A stretch of DNA of 64,000 nt, from NCBI GenBank assembly GCA_963576735.1, contig OY755171.1, positions 17,422,001 to 17,486,000 on the forward strand. The letters are read 5' to 3'. The translations under genes and the position numbers were made by a program. Every line of letters begins with the position of its first letter. Position 1 is the first letter of the stretch. The notes below the pieces were generated by a model. That model saw nothing but the letters and a program-made list of their open reading frames with translations, did not search any database and was not told where the DNA came from. Source of the DNA: Bedellia somnulentella (lineage: Eukaryota; Arthropoda; Insecta; Lepidoptera; Bedelliidae). Below are positions 9,825 through 19,094 of the stretch, piece by piece.

Positions 9825-10160
9825 TTGACGGCTCAGAAAATCAATTTCACCGCGGCGCGTAACACCGCCGTCGGTATAAAGTTGGACGTCCCATCTACGG
9901 ACGACCACCGCAATCTGACTCGCGTCTTACGCGAACAAGGTGTAGGTTACCACACCTACGCCCTTGAGGAGGAGCGTGTCCTCCGCGTCGTAGCTCGCGG
10001 CGTGCCAGTGGAGGTCCCCACTGAGGCTATCCAAGCAGATCTAACTGCTAAAGGACTTCCGTCCTTGAAGTACATCGTATGTACGCGAGCCGAGCGCGTA
10101 CACCCTACAACATGGTTCTTGTTATCTTGTCAAAGGATGGCAAGGCCATTTTTAACATAA
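9825..10160 (+). CDS. jockey ORF1, upstream part
   Basis: An open segment whose useful residues are about 20-90: RNLTRVLREQGVGYHTYALE and then RVLRVVARGVPVEVPTE, the conserved domain that precedes the zinc knuckles in jockey Gag-like proteins. It acts in RNA-particle formation in intact elements. After 10080 the true protein continues in the overlapping +1-shifted frame, so a frameshift lies near 10079-10130. A stop just upstream of 9825 and the missing N-terminus show 5' truncation. Confidence 0.8.
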   Translation: MTAQKINFTAARNTAVGIKLDVPSTDDHRNLTRVLREQGVGYHTYALEEERVLRVVARGVPVEVPTEAIQADLTAKGLPSLKYIVCTRAERVHPTTWFLLSCQRMARPFLT

Positions 10161-10801
10161 AATCCATATGCCGCCTGTCCGGCATACGATTCGAGCCGCC
10201 TCACAAGCGGGAAGGCCCCGGTCAATGCCACCGGTGCCATTTATACGGGCACTCGGCCCGTAACTGTCGCGCACGCCCTAGGTGTGTCAAATGCCTGGGT
10301 GACCACGCGACGCCCCAATGTTCCCGGACCCGCGAGTCCATTGACCCTCCCGCATGTGTGCTCTGCAAGAGTGTAGGGCACACAGCTAACTATAAAGGGT
10401 GCCCCAAGGCACCCAAGGCTAGGAGCCAGAGGGGTAAAACCCTCTCCTCACGGCCCGCCCCTCGCACCGCCGCGCGCCCCGCTGCTTCTCAGCCTGCGCC
10501 CGCGGCTGTAACACCATTGGTGCCCGCCCCCGCCCCCAAGGCTCTCACTAAGAGATTCGCTGCGGCTATCTCAAAGCCTACAGCAATACCACCACCCGCC
10601 GCCCCAAAGACGCGCCCTACCCCTGCCCCTCAGGCAAAGCCCTCCGTGGGGCCTAACAACACCAACCCCATAGACATGGACCGCCTCCGTAGCTTCCTTA
10701 AGAAGCTAAAAGAGGCGGACGCCAACGGCGATATGATCGCCAAACTCACCGCCTACTGCGACTACGAGGACATCGTAGCCGCCGTAGGCAAACCGTTCTA
10801 A
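10079..10801 (+). CDS. jockey ORF1, zinc-knuckle part
   Basis: A 240-residue frame encoding the nucleic-acid-binding half of ORF1p. Three CCHC-like knuckles are visible: CHRCHLYGHSARNC, CVKCLGDHATPQC and CVLCKSVGHTANYKGC. A long Pro/Ala-rich linker follows (about residues 115-200), then a charged C-terminus. The N-terminal residues MVLVILSKDGKAIFNI resume the domain started in the preceding frame. It stops at 10801, 39 bases before the endonuclease frame, the usual ORF1-ORF2 spacing for a LINE. Confidence 0.9.
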   Translation: MYASRARTPYNMVLVILSKDGKAIFNIKSICRLSGIRFEPPHKREGPGQCHRCHLYGHSARNCRARPRCVKCLGDHATPQCSRTRESIDPPACVLCKSVGHTANYKGCPKAPKARSQRGKTLSSRPAPRTAARPAASQPAPAAVTPLVPAPAPKALTKRFAAAISKPTAIPPPAAPKTRPTPAPQAKPSVGPNNTNPIDMDRLRSFLKKLKEADANGDMIAKLTAYCDYEDIVAAVGKPF

Positions 10802-10839
10802 ACGGTTAGTTATATTAGCCCGCTTGTTTAGTAGTCTCA

Positions 10840-11151
10840 ATGGCTACACAAAGTAGGATAAAGCCCCATTCATTAAACGTAGTTTTCTTTAATGCCGAAG
10901 GCAAAGTACGTTCCCACAAAGAGGAAATAGGCATGTTTCTTAGAGATCATAGTATCGATGTCTTTCTTGTGCAGGAATCCTTTCTGAAACCTGAAAAGAA
11001 TCCCAATATTTCCAACTATAGACTCATACGGACTGACCGAATAGGTAGGCCTGGAGGAGGCACACTCATATATATTACAAAAAGACACTACACTGTGTCG
11101 CACTCACTACACCCGCACTACAACACATGGAGGCCACGACATGCCGTGTAA
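10840..11151 (+). CDS. jockey ORF2, APE endonuclease N-terminal part
   Basis: Start of the polymerase ORF. Motifs of the APE-like nuclease that nicks target DNA are clear: NVVFFNAEGKV (Asn), DVFLVQESFL (catalytic Glu) and RTDRIGRPGGGTLIYI. The frame runs out of homology near 11120 and the protein carries on in the overlapping frame from 11127, so a single-base frameshift lies there. Confidence 0.9.
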   Translation: MATQSRIKPHSLNVVFFNAEGKVRSHKEEIGMFLRDHSIDVFLVQESFLKPEKNPNISNYRLIRTDRIGRPGGGTLIYITKRHYTVSHSLHPHYNTWRPRHAV

Positions 11152-11540
11152 GCATGTCGGGGCATCCATCCATTGTCATTGCGTCAATTCATCAAACCGG
11201 CTCCCAAGAGGTGTTACGCACCGACTTGGAAGCCCTACTCGCGCTCGGTAGCTCGGTTATTTTGGCAGGCGATTTCAACGCCCACCATCTCAGTTGGAAT
11301 TCAACCAGAATCTGTCGAAACGGCCGGCTATTAGAGAAATTTTCAGAAGATCTCGATTTCGAGATAATTGCCCCAATGACACCCACTCACTACCCAAACA
11401 ATGTACTCCACACCCCCGGCATCATTGATTTCGCTCTTCTGCATAACGTAACCTTACGTTTACGTTCCGTAGAAGTTATACACGAACTTGAGTCAGATCA
11501 CCGCCCTGTACTACTATCACTAGGCCCACGGGCCGCGTAA
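11127..11540 (+). CDS. jockey ORF2, APE endonuclease C-terminal part
   Basis: Carries the rest of the nuclease: IASIHQTG, VILAGDFNAHHLSWNS (GDFNAH motif), PGIIDFALL and HELESDHRPVLLSL (SDH motif). All catalytic residues of the APE fold are present across this and the preceding frame. The last codons (GPRAA) run into the tRNA-like foldback at 11539, where the stop arises by chance, so the RT is absent rather than frameshifted. Confidence 0.9.
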   Translation: MEATTCRVSMSGHPSIVIASIHQTGSQEVLRTDLEALLALGSSVILAGDFNAHHLSWNSTRICRNGRLLEKFSEDLDFEIIAPMTPTHYPNNVLHTPGIIDFALLHNVTLRLRSVEVIHELESDHRPVLLSLGPRAA

Positions 11541-11645
11541 GGTCGCGGGTTCGAGCCCCGCCAGTGTCGAAATTTTTCTTTCCTTTAATAACATCTTTTA
11601 TTTATGAGTAATAATCCCCACATGAGGAATTCATGTCAAAAAACA
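11539..11645 (+). repeat. foldback-E, right half
   Basis: Starts inside the tRNA-like core (AAGGTCGCGGGTTCGAGCC) and continues through CGAAATTTTTCTTTCCTTT and ATAATCCCCACATGAGG to AAAAAACATTAA. The last ~80 bases are near-identical to 8326-8406, which has the same orientation. Confidence 0.85.
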
Positions 11646-11810
11646 TTAAATTATGTCATAGTTAGGCGTTTCCAACATTTGCATTCTATCTGAAAAGATA
11701 GACAAGTGGCCATCCGAATTAGTTAAAATTCGGAGGTAGGAAACGCAAACACTACTTGAACGTGTAAAAAAGAAACAAAGGATAGAGAAATTTCGCGCTG
11801 GATGCCAACT

Positions 11811-11930
11811 GACACTGTAGCTCAGTTGGCAGAGCGACGGGGGCGTATACCCGAAGGTCGCGGGTTCGAGCCCCGCCAGTGTCGAAATTTTTCTTTCCTT
11901 TAATAACATCTTTTATTTAAAGACGGTATT
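11811..11930 (+). repeat. foldback-E, tRNA-like core plus right arm
   Basis: Bases 11811-11883 repeat the 73-base tRNA-like sequence of 8213-8285, with perfect acceptor, D and T stems and B box GGTTCGAGCC. The arm CGAAATTTTTCTTTCCTTT and AATAACATCTTTTATTT follow. A frame on the opposite strand reading GLEPATFGY is an artefact of the tRNA-like sequence. Confidence 0.8.
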
Positions 11931-13972
11931 TATATTTAACATTATTTTTGTTGTTTTTACTCGCCAAAAAGTTACTCTATGGTGATTATTGCGGCAACAC
12001 GATTGAGGCCACGAGGAAAAAATTTAAGTAAGTAACGTAGTTACATCATCGCCATCTACAGAGCTCTAGGAAACTATGTTGTTTTTTTATTTCTTAAAAG
12101 AAAACCTCCCATTATGAAAACAATTTGTACTTACACTCTGAATGGTTGATAAAATTTTGTTGGTCATACATTTGCTTTGAAGTCAGTGGAAATACACTGA
12201 GTCATTTACGGATATTGACATTCTTCGTTTCTCCTCTATTAAGATAAGTTCTCTATGATTAAATCATATACTTAAGTCTGTAAGTGATTTGTGAGCACTT
12301 GCTAATTGTTATGCTAAGGTTAAGTGGTTATGGTAAGGTGCGCTTTTACTTTGCTAATTTGCTAAATAATTAACTCTTGCTCTAGGTGGTTTTAGAAATG
12401 GATTTAATACTTTATGCTCACGCCATATATTTTAGGCAGAGATAGAGCGCAATGTTGTTATTATACGAGCTCGTAGATTTCATGATAATGAAACTATTTA
12501 TCACAATTTTATTAATCAGCAGTTTTTATCCCAAATATTATTTGGACCTTGATATTTCGCAAATGGGATTTCAGATATTTCGTCCTTTTGTTGAATGTTT
12601 GATGTTTGTGTTTTTTTAACCGTCACATTATTGATTTTCTTTGATTTAGGCTTTTCACATATTTTTCCATCCATTTTACATTCTCGCTCTTGTATTAAGC
12701 GATTTATGTTGTCCTATCATCTATCGTATTTCTTCTTATTTCTATAACATAAATTAATTAGGTTTGTTAGAAAAATACATTGTATTTAAGGTTTTATTAA
12801 TAACCAATATATTTTTATCACAGTTATGTTAATAAATTTCGTAATTTTTGAATAATTGTAGTCGTACATAATTTAAAACCAGCACATCAGTTTAAGAAGC
12901 TACCTAAAACACCATTCTAAATTCCTGATTCTGAGTATGATTTGACTAGAGCTAGAAAATGCAGTTGAATCGAAGGTAACCATTTTGCATACATTTGAAT
13001 GATAAGTAATATGGTTTGAGATACCGTGTAGTGCCAGCTTTGCTGTAGTGAAGTTAAGCGTAAAATAAGTTTGTTTTTACTATTTTTTACAAATATACCA
13101 AAATATACAAAAAAATCTTTGTTTTAAAATATTTATAAATCTTTTTATGCTCGCGCGGAAAATCATAACATGCATACTCGCGCACGATGTCAATTGTAGA
13201 TTGCAATTTTATAGATTAAGTAAATGTTTATATTTATCTTTAAGAACAAATTATAATTAAAAAAAAAACAAAGAAAAAAAAATTTAACATTAACTTTATT
13301 AGGTACAAATAGTCTCGTAAATCAGTCGTTTAAAAATCACGTATTTGGAAGTAATATAACTTAAGTAACAAAATTAAAACTTTTTGTATGTTTAAATAAA
13401 AAAAAATCGCTGAGATCGAACTGACCATAGGACAACAAATAATAAAAAAGTATAAAAAGACGTCTTAAGCTATAATAATACAATTTGTGTAACAATCAGA
13501 ACTGCATGCACTAGGCATTATTTTTTTTGGATTTCATGCATTTGTATCGAAGATTTCGATATATAATAATTTGATGAACAGAATAAAATACGATCTGTTT
13601 GATAATTACTAGGTGTTTAAGATTCTGGTTTATCAAGTTAGGATATTTCTAACAGCCTTTGTCTTAGTGTACGGACCAAACATGACATAAAGTCCGTTTT
13701 TTCAGATGGGGTATAATAAGATCACATAATAGCATCTCCAGAAACTTCCTCCGGCTTATTTTTATGTTAAACCCATATACAATATAAGCATTTATCCCCG
13801 CAATATTCATAAGGCTTTTAAAAATAAGCAATGGCTACCGCTTTGTGACTCTGTTGACTTTGTTCTAACAGTATAAGATGGACTGTTTTTGTTCCATCAA
13901 GTTGTTGTATCCCTGCCATCATATTACTATGCAGACGTATGCGAGTCCTCTTCAAATTCGTCTGAAGAATCA
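11931..13972. other. 2-kb AT-rich gap
   Basis: No credible frame, RNA gene or window repeat. The GC content is low, with several poly-A/T runs (e.g. 13258-13285). It may be intergenic or intronic host DNA. Confidence 0.5.
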
Positions 13973-14340
13973 TTATTTATTTATTTATTTGAACACTTTA
14001 TTGCATACAAATACAATGTTTTTATATAGTTACAGATCATTAGGACTAAGTACACAAAGGCGGACTTATCGCTTTAACGCGATTTTTTCCAGTCAACATT
14101 TATGATGAGGAAAACAAAGTCATTGAAAATTAATAAGCAAATAAAACCAAACTTAACTAAACACAACCTATTTACAACCCTAACCTTAATATTAATTTAT
14201 ATATCCAATATGTATAATAATTATATTAAATATACTTCTTCTTAATAAATATGCACATACATATATGTAAATATTTATATATAATATTTTTATATCGTAT
14301 AATAAATACTAATATATACATATACTTATCATTATAAAAT

Positions 14341-15054
14341 CTACCAACCTAAGGTCTTAAAAAAATGAGATTTTAATTTATCTTTAAATATGTTTAAAGA
14401 TCATGATAGCCGTATGTCAACTGGTAGTGAGTTCCACAAATTGACCGCTTTGACTGCAAAGGAATCACTATATGTAGCACTGGTATGAGGAGGTACGCTC
14501 AGCATCTTATTATCCTGTGATCGCAAGTCACGGCCGTGCGAGCATAAATATGTGAACATACACCGGAGATAATGGGGGGCAGCAGGATGGTTAAGGGCAT
14601 TATATAAAACACATAAAATATGAGTATTCCTCCGAAGTCGAATAGGGAGCCACTTTAGTTGAGCGTGACACTCAGAAATATGATTGTATTTACGTAATTC
14701 AAAAATAAATCCGATTGGAGACGTTCGAGTTTGTTAAGTAGCTCCTCTGTGAGGTTAAGATAGCTTACGTCTGCATAATCAAGAATCGGAAGCAGTAGAG
14801 ACTGCGCCAGCGTAATCTTAGTATGAGTGACAGGATGCAAAGACTTTTTTACTTACGGCTTCCACTTGGGGCAACCACGAAAATGTAGTGTCCATAATAC
14901 TTCCTAGATTTTTAGAATTGACAAAGTGAATATCGATGCCAACATAGCTCTGCTTCCTATCCAGAGCCATATTTGCCTTATTTAGTAACATCGTACTGCC
15001 AAAAATAATTGCTTGAGACTTAGCAGGATTTAGTAGAAGTCCAAAATTCTTCAC
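14341..15054 (-). pseudogene. LINE ORF2 C-terminal region
   Basis: Frames give LLNPAKSQAIIFGS, NLGSIMDTTFSW, LAQSLLLPILDYADVSY and, after 14640, LKWLPIRLRRNTHILCVLYN, FAVKAVNLWNSLPVDIR and FKDKLKSHFFKTLGW before a TAG at 14341. This is the typical thumb and C-terminal domain of CR1-like LINEs. Frame changes near 14820 and 14650 and one stop near 14400 are damage. Confidence 0.8.
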
Positions 15055-15387
15055 CTATTTCGATATTATGCCCAGGTTGTTATTAATGACATCAATTGCT
15101 GAATTTATATCTTCCGGCAGAGCACTTGTGATGATTTGAAGGTCGTCTCCATATAGGTGATAGAGAGAAGTAATTTCTTTAGCTAAGATATTAATAAATA
15201 ATGAAAAAAACAAAGGAGAAAGTACGCCGCCTTGCTGGACGCCAGCTAGTACAAGGCACCAAGCAGAGATTCCTGCGTCAGTGCGCACGCACTGCTGTCG
15301 ACCTTTAAGGTAAGATTCGAACCAATTGACGACTGTCAGAGATACGTTAAGTGATCTTAAAACGCCAAGAAGTATATCAAGATCCAC
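15055..15387 (-). CDS. LINE reverse transcriptase core fragment
   Basis: Contains WFESYLKGRQQCVR, GVQQGGVLSPLFFSLFIN and YHLYGDDLQIITS. The last is the catalytic YxDD box with Gly in the variable position, so both aspartates are intact. Upstream RT motifs lie in the next frame (15499-16392). Confidence 0.9.
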   Translation of the reverse strand: MDLDILLGVLRSLNVSLTVVNWFESYLKGRQQCVRTDAGISAWCLVLAGVQQGGVLSPLFFSLFINILAKEITSLYHLYGDDLQIITSALPEDINSAIDVINNNLGIISK

Positions 15388-15498
15388 AGTGTTGAATGCG
15401 TGGCTGAAATATAAAAGTAAGCACTGTAACTTGGTGATTTTCTATATTTAACCGAATATTATCAGTGACCTTGATGAGAGCAGTGACAGTGCTATGGC

Positions 15499-16392
15499 CT
15501 ATTTGGAAACCACACGAAAATTGTTGAGCAGGTGGTGAGTGGAGAGGAAGTTGGAAAATTGTTCAAATACGAGGCGTTCAAGAACTTTTAATAGGAATGG
15601 TAGGATGGAAATAGGTCGAAATTGGGATAAGGTGGTTGGGTTAGGAACTTTAGGAATAGGAACAATGAAGGCATTCTTCCACATACTAGGGCACGAACAA
15701 GAGAGTAGGGATAAATTCATTATATTTGTAATGTCTGGCAAAACGATTTCCAGAATAGGATTAATCATTAAAGTGCTAACGTTATCCGTACCCATTGTGT
15801 TGCTGGTTATATTAGAAATACATCTCTTAACGTCTCGACCAGTGACCAATTTGAAAATAAATTGTGGGCGGTTTGGGGTCGGTGTAGAAACAAGATTATT
15901 CAGAGCCTCTGTTTTACATTGATCATTAATGTTCAAAGGAGGAGTCGAGACGTGCATATTAAGTGCATTGAGGTCTGTATCAATAGGAGAAATGGCCTGA
16001 GATTTCCCTATACCCAGTGTTTTAAGGAATGACCATAACTGTGAGGTATCACAGTCATCAATGGAAGTATGGATATATCGGCGTTTTGATTCTCTACACA
16101 CTCTATTACAGCGATTCCTTAGCTCCGTATATTGTTGCAAGTGCTCATCCGTCGGTTGCTTTTTATAGCAATATCGAGCATGATTGCGCTTAGTCATGAG
16201 ATTTTTGATTTTGTCAGTAAGCCATGGAGTAGGTAACTGCTTCACACGGACTGAACGAAGGGGAGCGTGTTTGTCATAGATGTTGGTCAAGAGAGTATTA
16301 ATCCGTTCAACCCTTTCATCAATGTCGTCAATGCTATTTAGTTGTTCCCAATCAATAGCTTTTGCATCCTCACATAGCTGCTGCAAATCCAT
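15499..16392 (-). CDS. LINE ORF2: linker and RT fingers
   Basis: A 297-residue frame. Residues about 1-130 are the endonuclease-RT linker (RINTLLTNIYDKHAPLRSVR, PWLTDKIKNLMTKRNHARY). Residues about 180-297 hold RT motifs including FRPISILPFLLKVLERLV. The protein continues after a frameshift near 15499-15390 into the RT core. It would copy element RNA onto nicked target DNA if intact. Confidence 0.88.
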   Translation of the reverse strand: MDLQQLCEDAKAIDWEQLNSIDDIDERVERINTLLTNIYDKHAPLRSVRVKQLPTPWLTDKIKNLMTKRNHARYCYKKQPTDEHLQQYTELRNRCNRVCRESKRRYIHTSIDDCDTSQLWSFLKTLGIGKSQAISPIDTDLNALNMHVSTPPLNINDQCKTEALNNLVSTPTPNRPQFIFKLVTGRDVKRCISNITSNTMGTDNVSTLMINPILEIVLPDITNIMNLSLLSCSCPSMWKNAFIVPIPKVPNPTTLSQFRPISILPFLLKVLERLVFEQFSNFLSTHHLLNNFRVVSK

Positions 16393-17121
16393 TCTTTTAA
16401 AATAACGCTGGAGAATAGTACGCTTTTTCGGTTAAGGAGTACGGATTTTATAAGAAAGGTAAAGAAGATCATGGTAGGAGAAACAGTCGGCAGAGAAGAG
16501 ACAGTCATTAAAACTAAAACTGTAGGCTCGGAGTGAGGTAGATGGTGAGTAGCATCAAGAGGCAAGATGTGGAGATTTTTTGCAGTTGTGATGGAGCATA
16601 ACGCTTTTGAGTGGTGATCGTTTTTTAAAAGACATGTATTTAAGTCACCCATGACTATGGTGTTATTTAGGAGTATAGACATCGAGAAGTTTTTCATACG
16701 TATAGAAGTAGTTGACCGTCATAGAAGGGCTATAGTAGACTCCGAGGAGAACCCTGCCGAAGTTGAGACGCACTTCTAAGAAGATATGCTCAGATTTTCC
16801 AGTATATTCACTCGCAGATCTACTGACAATGGTGTAAGGAATGTGGCTACGAAGGTATATGGCCACTCCACCGCCACCTTTATTCGTGCGATCGTTACGT
16901 AGTAATTTAAACCCGGGTTATGAGTGTATAGAGGAGTCAAGAGAGGGTTTTAACCAAGATTCAGAAACTAGAATGGCATGTATATTGTTATTATCAAATG
17001 ACGTAAGCATATCGCAATGGTGTGAAGGAATACTCTGAGCATTAATATGGACCACGTTGAATGCTTTGCGATACTTGGAGAATTCTGTATTGAGGGTAGA
17101 TGACAGTGGGATATACGACAT
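16393..17121 (-). pseudogene. LINE endonuclease remnant
   Basis: Three overlapping frames carry APE motifs in order: FNVVHINAQSIPSHH and HAILVSESWLKPS (16918-17121), GVAIYLRSHIPYTIV and VLLGVYYSPSM (16663-16866), and VMGDLNTCLL (16338-16697). Two frameshifts separate them. The GDLNT phrase is typical of CR1-type elements. Confidence 0.82.
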
Positions 17122-17241
17122 ATCATGAGTGGTGAAACCTGTTCAAGAACATGATAGAAAGCTATCATCATCACTGGTGGCAGAGTGATAAATACTCATA
17201 TGTAATAAAACAATAATATATATAATATAATAATAAATAAA

Positions 17242-17575
17242 GCAACCGTGATAGCCCAGTGGGTAGAACACTCGGTTATCGTGCAAACGACTAGTGTTCA
17301 AATCCTGGGTCGGGCCTACACCAATTTGTCTTTTCTAAAGACATATGTGTGGTTAATTTATCATGGTTGTTAACGGTGAGGGAAAACATCGTAAGGAAAC
17401 CCATGGCTGAGTTGTACTTAGTCATGTGACAGTGTATTCGTACAAAAACGGCGATAGGCCTGCCCCCTATCATGCCACCATGCAAAACGTGGGTACTCTG
17501 AACACCAGGTAACAAAGTCACGTGATGTTCAGTGCCAACCCCTTCGGGGATATTCGGCGTGAACGTTTATATGTT
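17242..17575 (+). repeat. SINE-A, full-length with internal deletion
   Basis: Complete tRNA-like head (GTGATAGCCCAGTGGG ... GTGTTCAAATCCTGG). About 20 bases are missing within the ATCACGTGAGTACACTGTCC block (near 17470) and about 12 near 17532 compared with 7818-8168. Confidence 0.85.
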
Positions 17576-18024
17576 ATATTATAATAATAAATATAAAAAA
17601 ATCCTTATTTAAATATGTAAAACTAAGCAACTTTCTAATGTACTTATATATTGTAAATTATTTATTTAAAAGAAATATCGCAATCTGCACAGCCCTTGCA
17701 AAAGAAAATTTACAAACGTTTTAATAGATAGATGTTTGAAGTGTGTTCCTGATATAGAATATCACTATTGCCCTCGAGAAGATGTGGCTATAGATATAGA
17801 AGAACTATATTGTAGAAACTACGGCGAAACACTTTTTGTGGTTAATAATAATTAAAATACTAATATTAATAAATTTCTTCGCTTAATTCCGCTAAATAAT
17901 ACCTGCAGTCTTCATGCAACATGCACTGTGCACCGCCCGCCCTTCCACTTACAAGAAATCGAAAAGCAGACAATGCACCACACACACACCCGCAAGCGAA
18001 AACCACAGGCAACCACAAACATGC

Positions 18025-18062
18025 GACGCGTTTCGACTCAACACGAGTCATTGACGAGCAGT
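18025..18062 (-). ncRNA. decayed hammerhead-ribozyme-like motif
   Basis: Minus strand reads AATGA-CTC-GTGTT-GAG-TC followed by GAAACGCGTC. The stem-loop (GACTC, loop GTGTT, GAGTC) directly precedes GAAAC, and GAAACGCGTC is the distal core and short helix III seen in Penelope-associated hammerheads. The other core strand should read CTGATGA but reads TCAATGA (three changes), and I see no good helix I. Probably an inactive relic. Confidence 0.4.
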
Positions 18063-18158
18063 TAGTAGACAGTTCGGCAGCTGACCACCGAGTGCCGGTC
18101 ATACGATTTTGCGGTTATATTTATAGGCCAGGCTCCCCACTCCCCCACCCAAAGAACA

Positions 18159-19094
18159 TCAATGACGAGTGACTATATTATTGGAAAAAATTGTCAAAAG
18201 TGGGGAAACGGTGTAGCCCAGCTGTTCATTCAGCAGTGCAACGGAATTATCATTATCATATCTGGAGATTTCAAGTTTCTCTAAAAGACATAATCTTAAT
18301 CCCTTATTACAAGTATGTAAAATCTCCAGATTATGATTATCGGGGAGAACGTGTCCAGTATCCAATAGATGTTTCGCAAAGTGAGACCTTTCTGGATGGT
18401 CGTTTCTGAATGCTGCCACGTGCTCCCCGTATCTTGTTAGAAAACTTCTACCAGTTTGCCCAATATAGACGCTGTTGCATTCAGGACAAACAATTTTGTA
18501 AACACCAGATTGTCTGTGTTTATCTAATTTCTCTTTTTGATTACATAAATAACGTTTCAAACTATTGTTTGTTCTGAACGCAACTTTAATACCAAACCCT
18601 TTAAGCGTCTTTAAAATCTTTTCAGAAATCGGACCAACATAGGTGAGACTGGACTTCATGCGGTCCAGTTTTTCAGGTGGTATAACATATAAGAGTCTGT
18701 TCACCATGTTGGTCCGTTTTCTTGTAATTAGTCTGTCTATTAATTGCTTGGTGTAACCGTTTGCAACAGCTATTTGGTAAATAGTACTTAATTCTTTATT
18801 GTAATTAGAAGGTGATAATGGAACTGTTAGCAAACGGTGTACATAGCAATGAAAAGCTGCAAGCTTGTGTTGCCAAGGATGGCAAGAAGATGCGGGGATT
18901 ACTGTATCAGTCTGTGTAGGCTTTCTATAAATCTCAAAAACATGCTTATTTCCTGACCTTGTTATTTTAAGATCGAGGAAATTGAGAGATCCGTCCTGTT
19001 CTTTCTCTAACTTGAATTTAATTTTAGGATGTATTCTATTTAAAATTTGAACGAAACTATCGAGCTGCCTATAATGTACCTGTCCAGCATACAA
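18159..19094 (-). CDS. Penelope RT thumb and GIY-YIG endonuclease
   Basis: A 311-residue frame. Residues about 8-60 continue the RT after its active site (DSFVQILNRIHPKIKF, LNFLDLKITR). Residues about 195-290 are the GIY-YIG nuclease: SGVYKIVCPECNSVYIGQTG, then R..FLTRYGEH, HFAKHLLDTGH and LLEKLEI, with the CPEC zinc-ligand pair typical of Penelope nucleases. The nuclease makes the first cut at the target. The listed start is a TTG artefact; the real protein enters from the upstream frame through the frameshift near 19085. Confidence 0.95.
   Translation of the reverse strand: MYAGQVHYRQLDSFVQILNRIHPKIKFKLEKEQDGSLNFLDLKITRSGNKHVFEIYRKPTQTDTVIPASSCHPWQHKLAAFHCYVHRLLTVPLSPSNYNKELSTIYQIAVANGYTKQLIDRLITRKRTNMVNRLLYVIPPEKLDRMKSSLTYVGPISEKILKTLKGFGIKVAFRTNNSLKRYLCNQKEKLDKHRQSGVYKIVCPECNSVYIGQTGRSFLTRYGEHVAAFRNDHPERSHFAKHLLDTGHVLPDNHNLEILHTCNKGLRLCLLEKLEISRYDNDNSVALLNEQLGYTVSPLLTIFSNNIVTRH

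Larger units (their letters stand above)
9814..11538 (+). mobile_element. jockey-clade LINE fragment: ORF1 and endonuclease, no RT
   Basis: A GC-rich island holding the last two thirds of a jockey-type ORF1 and the complete APE-like endonuclease, but no reverse transcriptase or 3' tail. The left edge joins Helitron-like sequence and the right edge joins a tRNA-like foldback half at AAGGTCGCGGG. Reverse-transcribed LINE copies lose 5' sequence, so the missing 3' half implies later deletion, recombination or capture. No target duplication was found. Confidence 0.85.
13973..17175 (-). mobile_element. CR1/jockey-group LINE, nearly complete ORF2, inactive
   Basis: Read on the minus strand it contains the endonuclease (17121-16338), RT (16392-15055), connection region (15054-14655) and C-terminal domain (14640-14341), then a 3'UTR ending GCAATAAAGTGTTCAAATAA and a TAAA-type tail at 13973-13995. 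ORF1 is absent, so it is 5'-truncated. At least five frameshifts or stops break ORF2, e.g. a TGA in the C-terminal domain near 14400. No clear target duplication was found. Confidence 0.85.

Noticed and set aside
11811..11883. A functional tRNA gene
   Set aside because: Anticodon stem pairs only four bases around an eight-base loop without a proper U33, and the sequence recurs inside mobile foldback units.
11646..11909. Minus-strand 87-codon frame containing LAGLEPATFGY
   Set aside because: It is the antisense of the tRNA-like core of foldback-E and recurs wherever that core does; not a protein.
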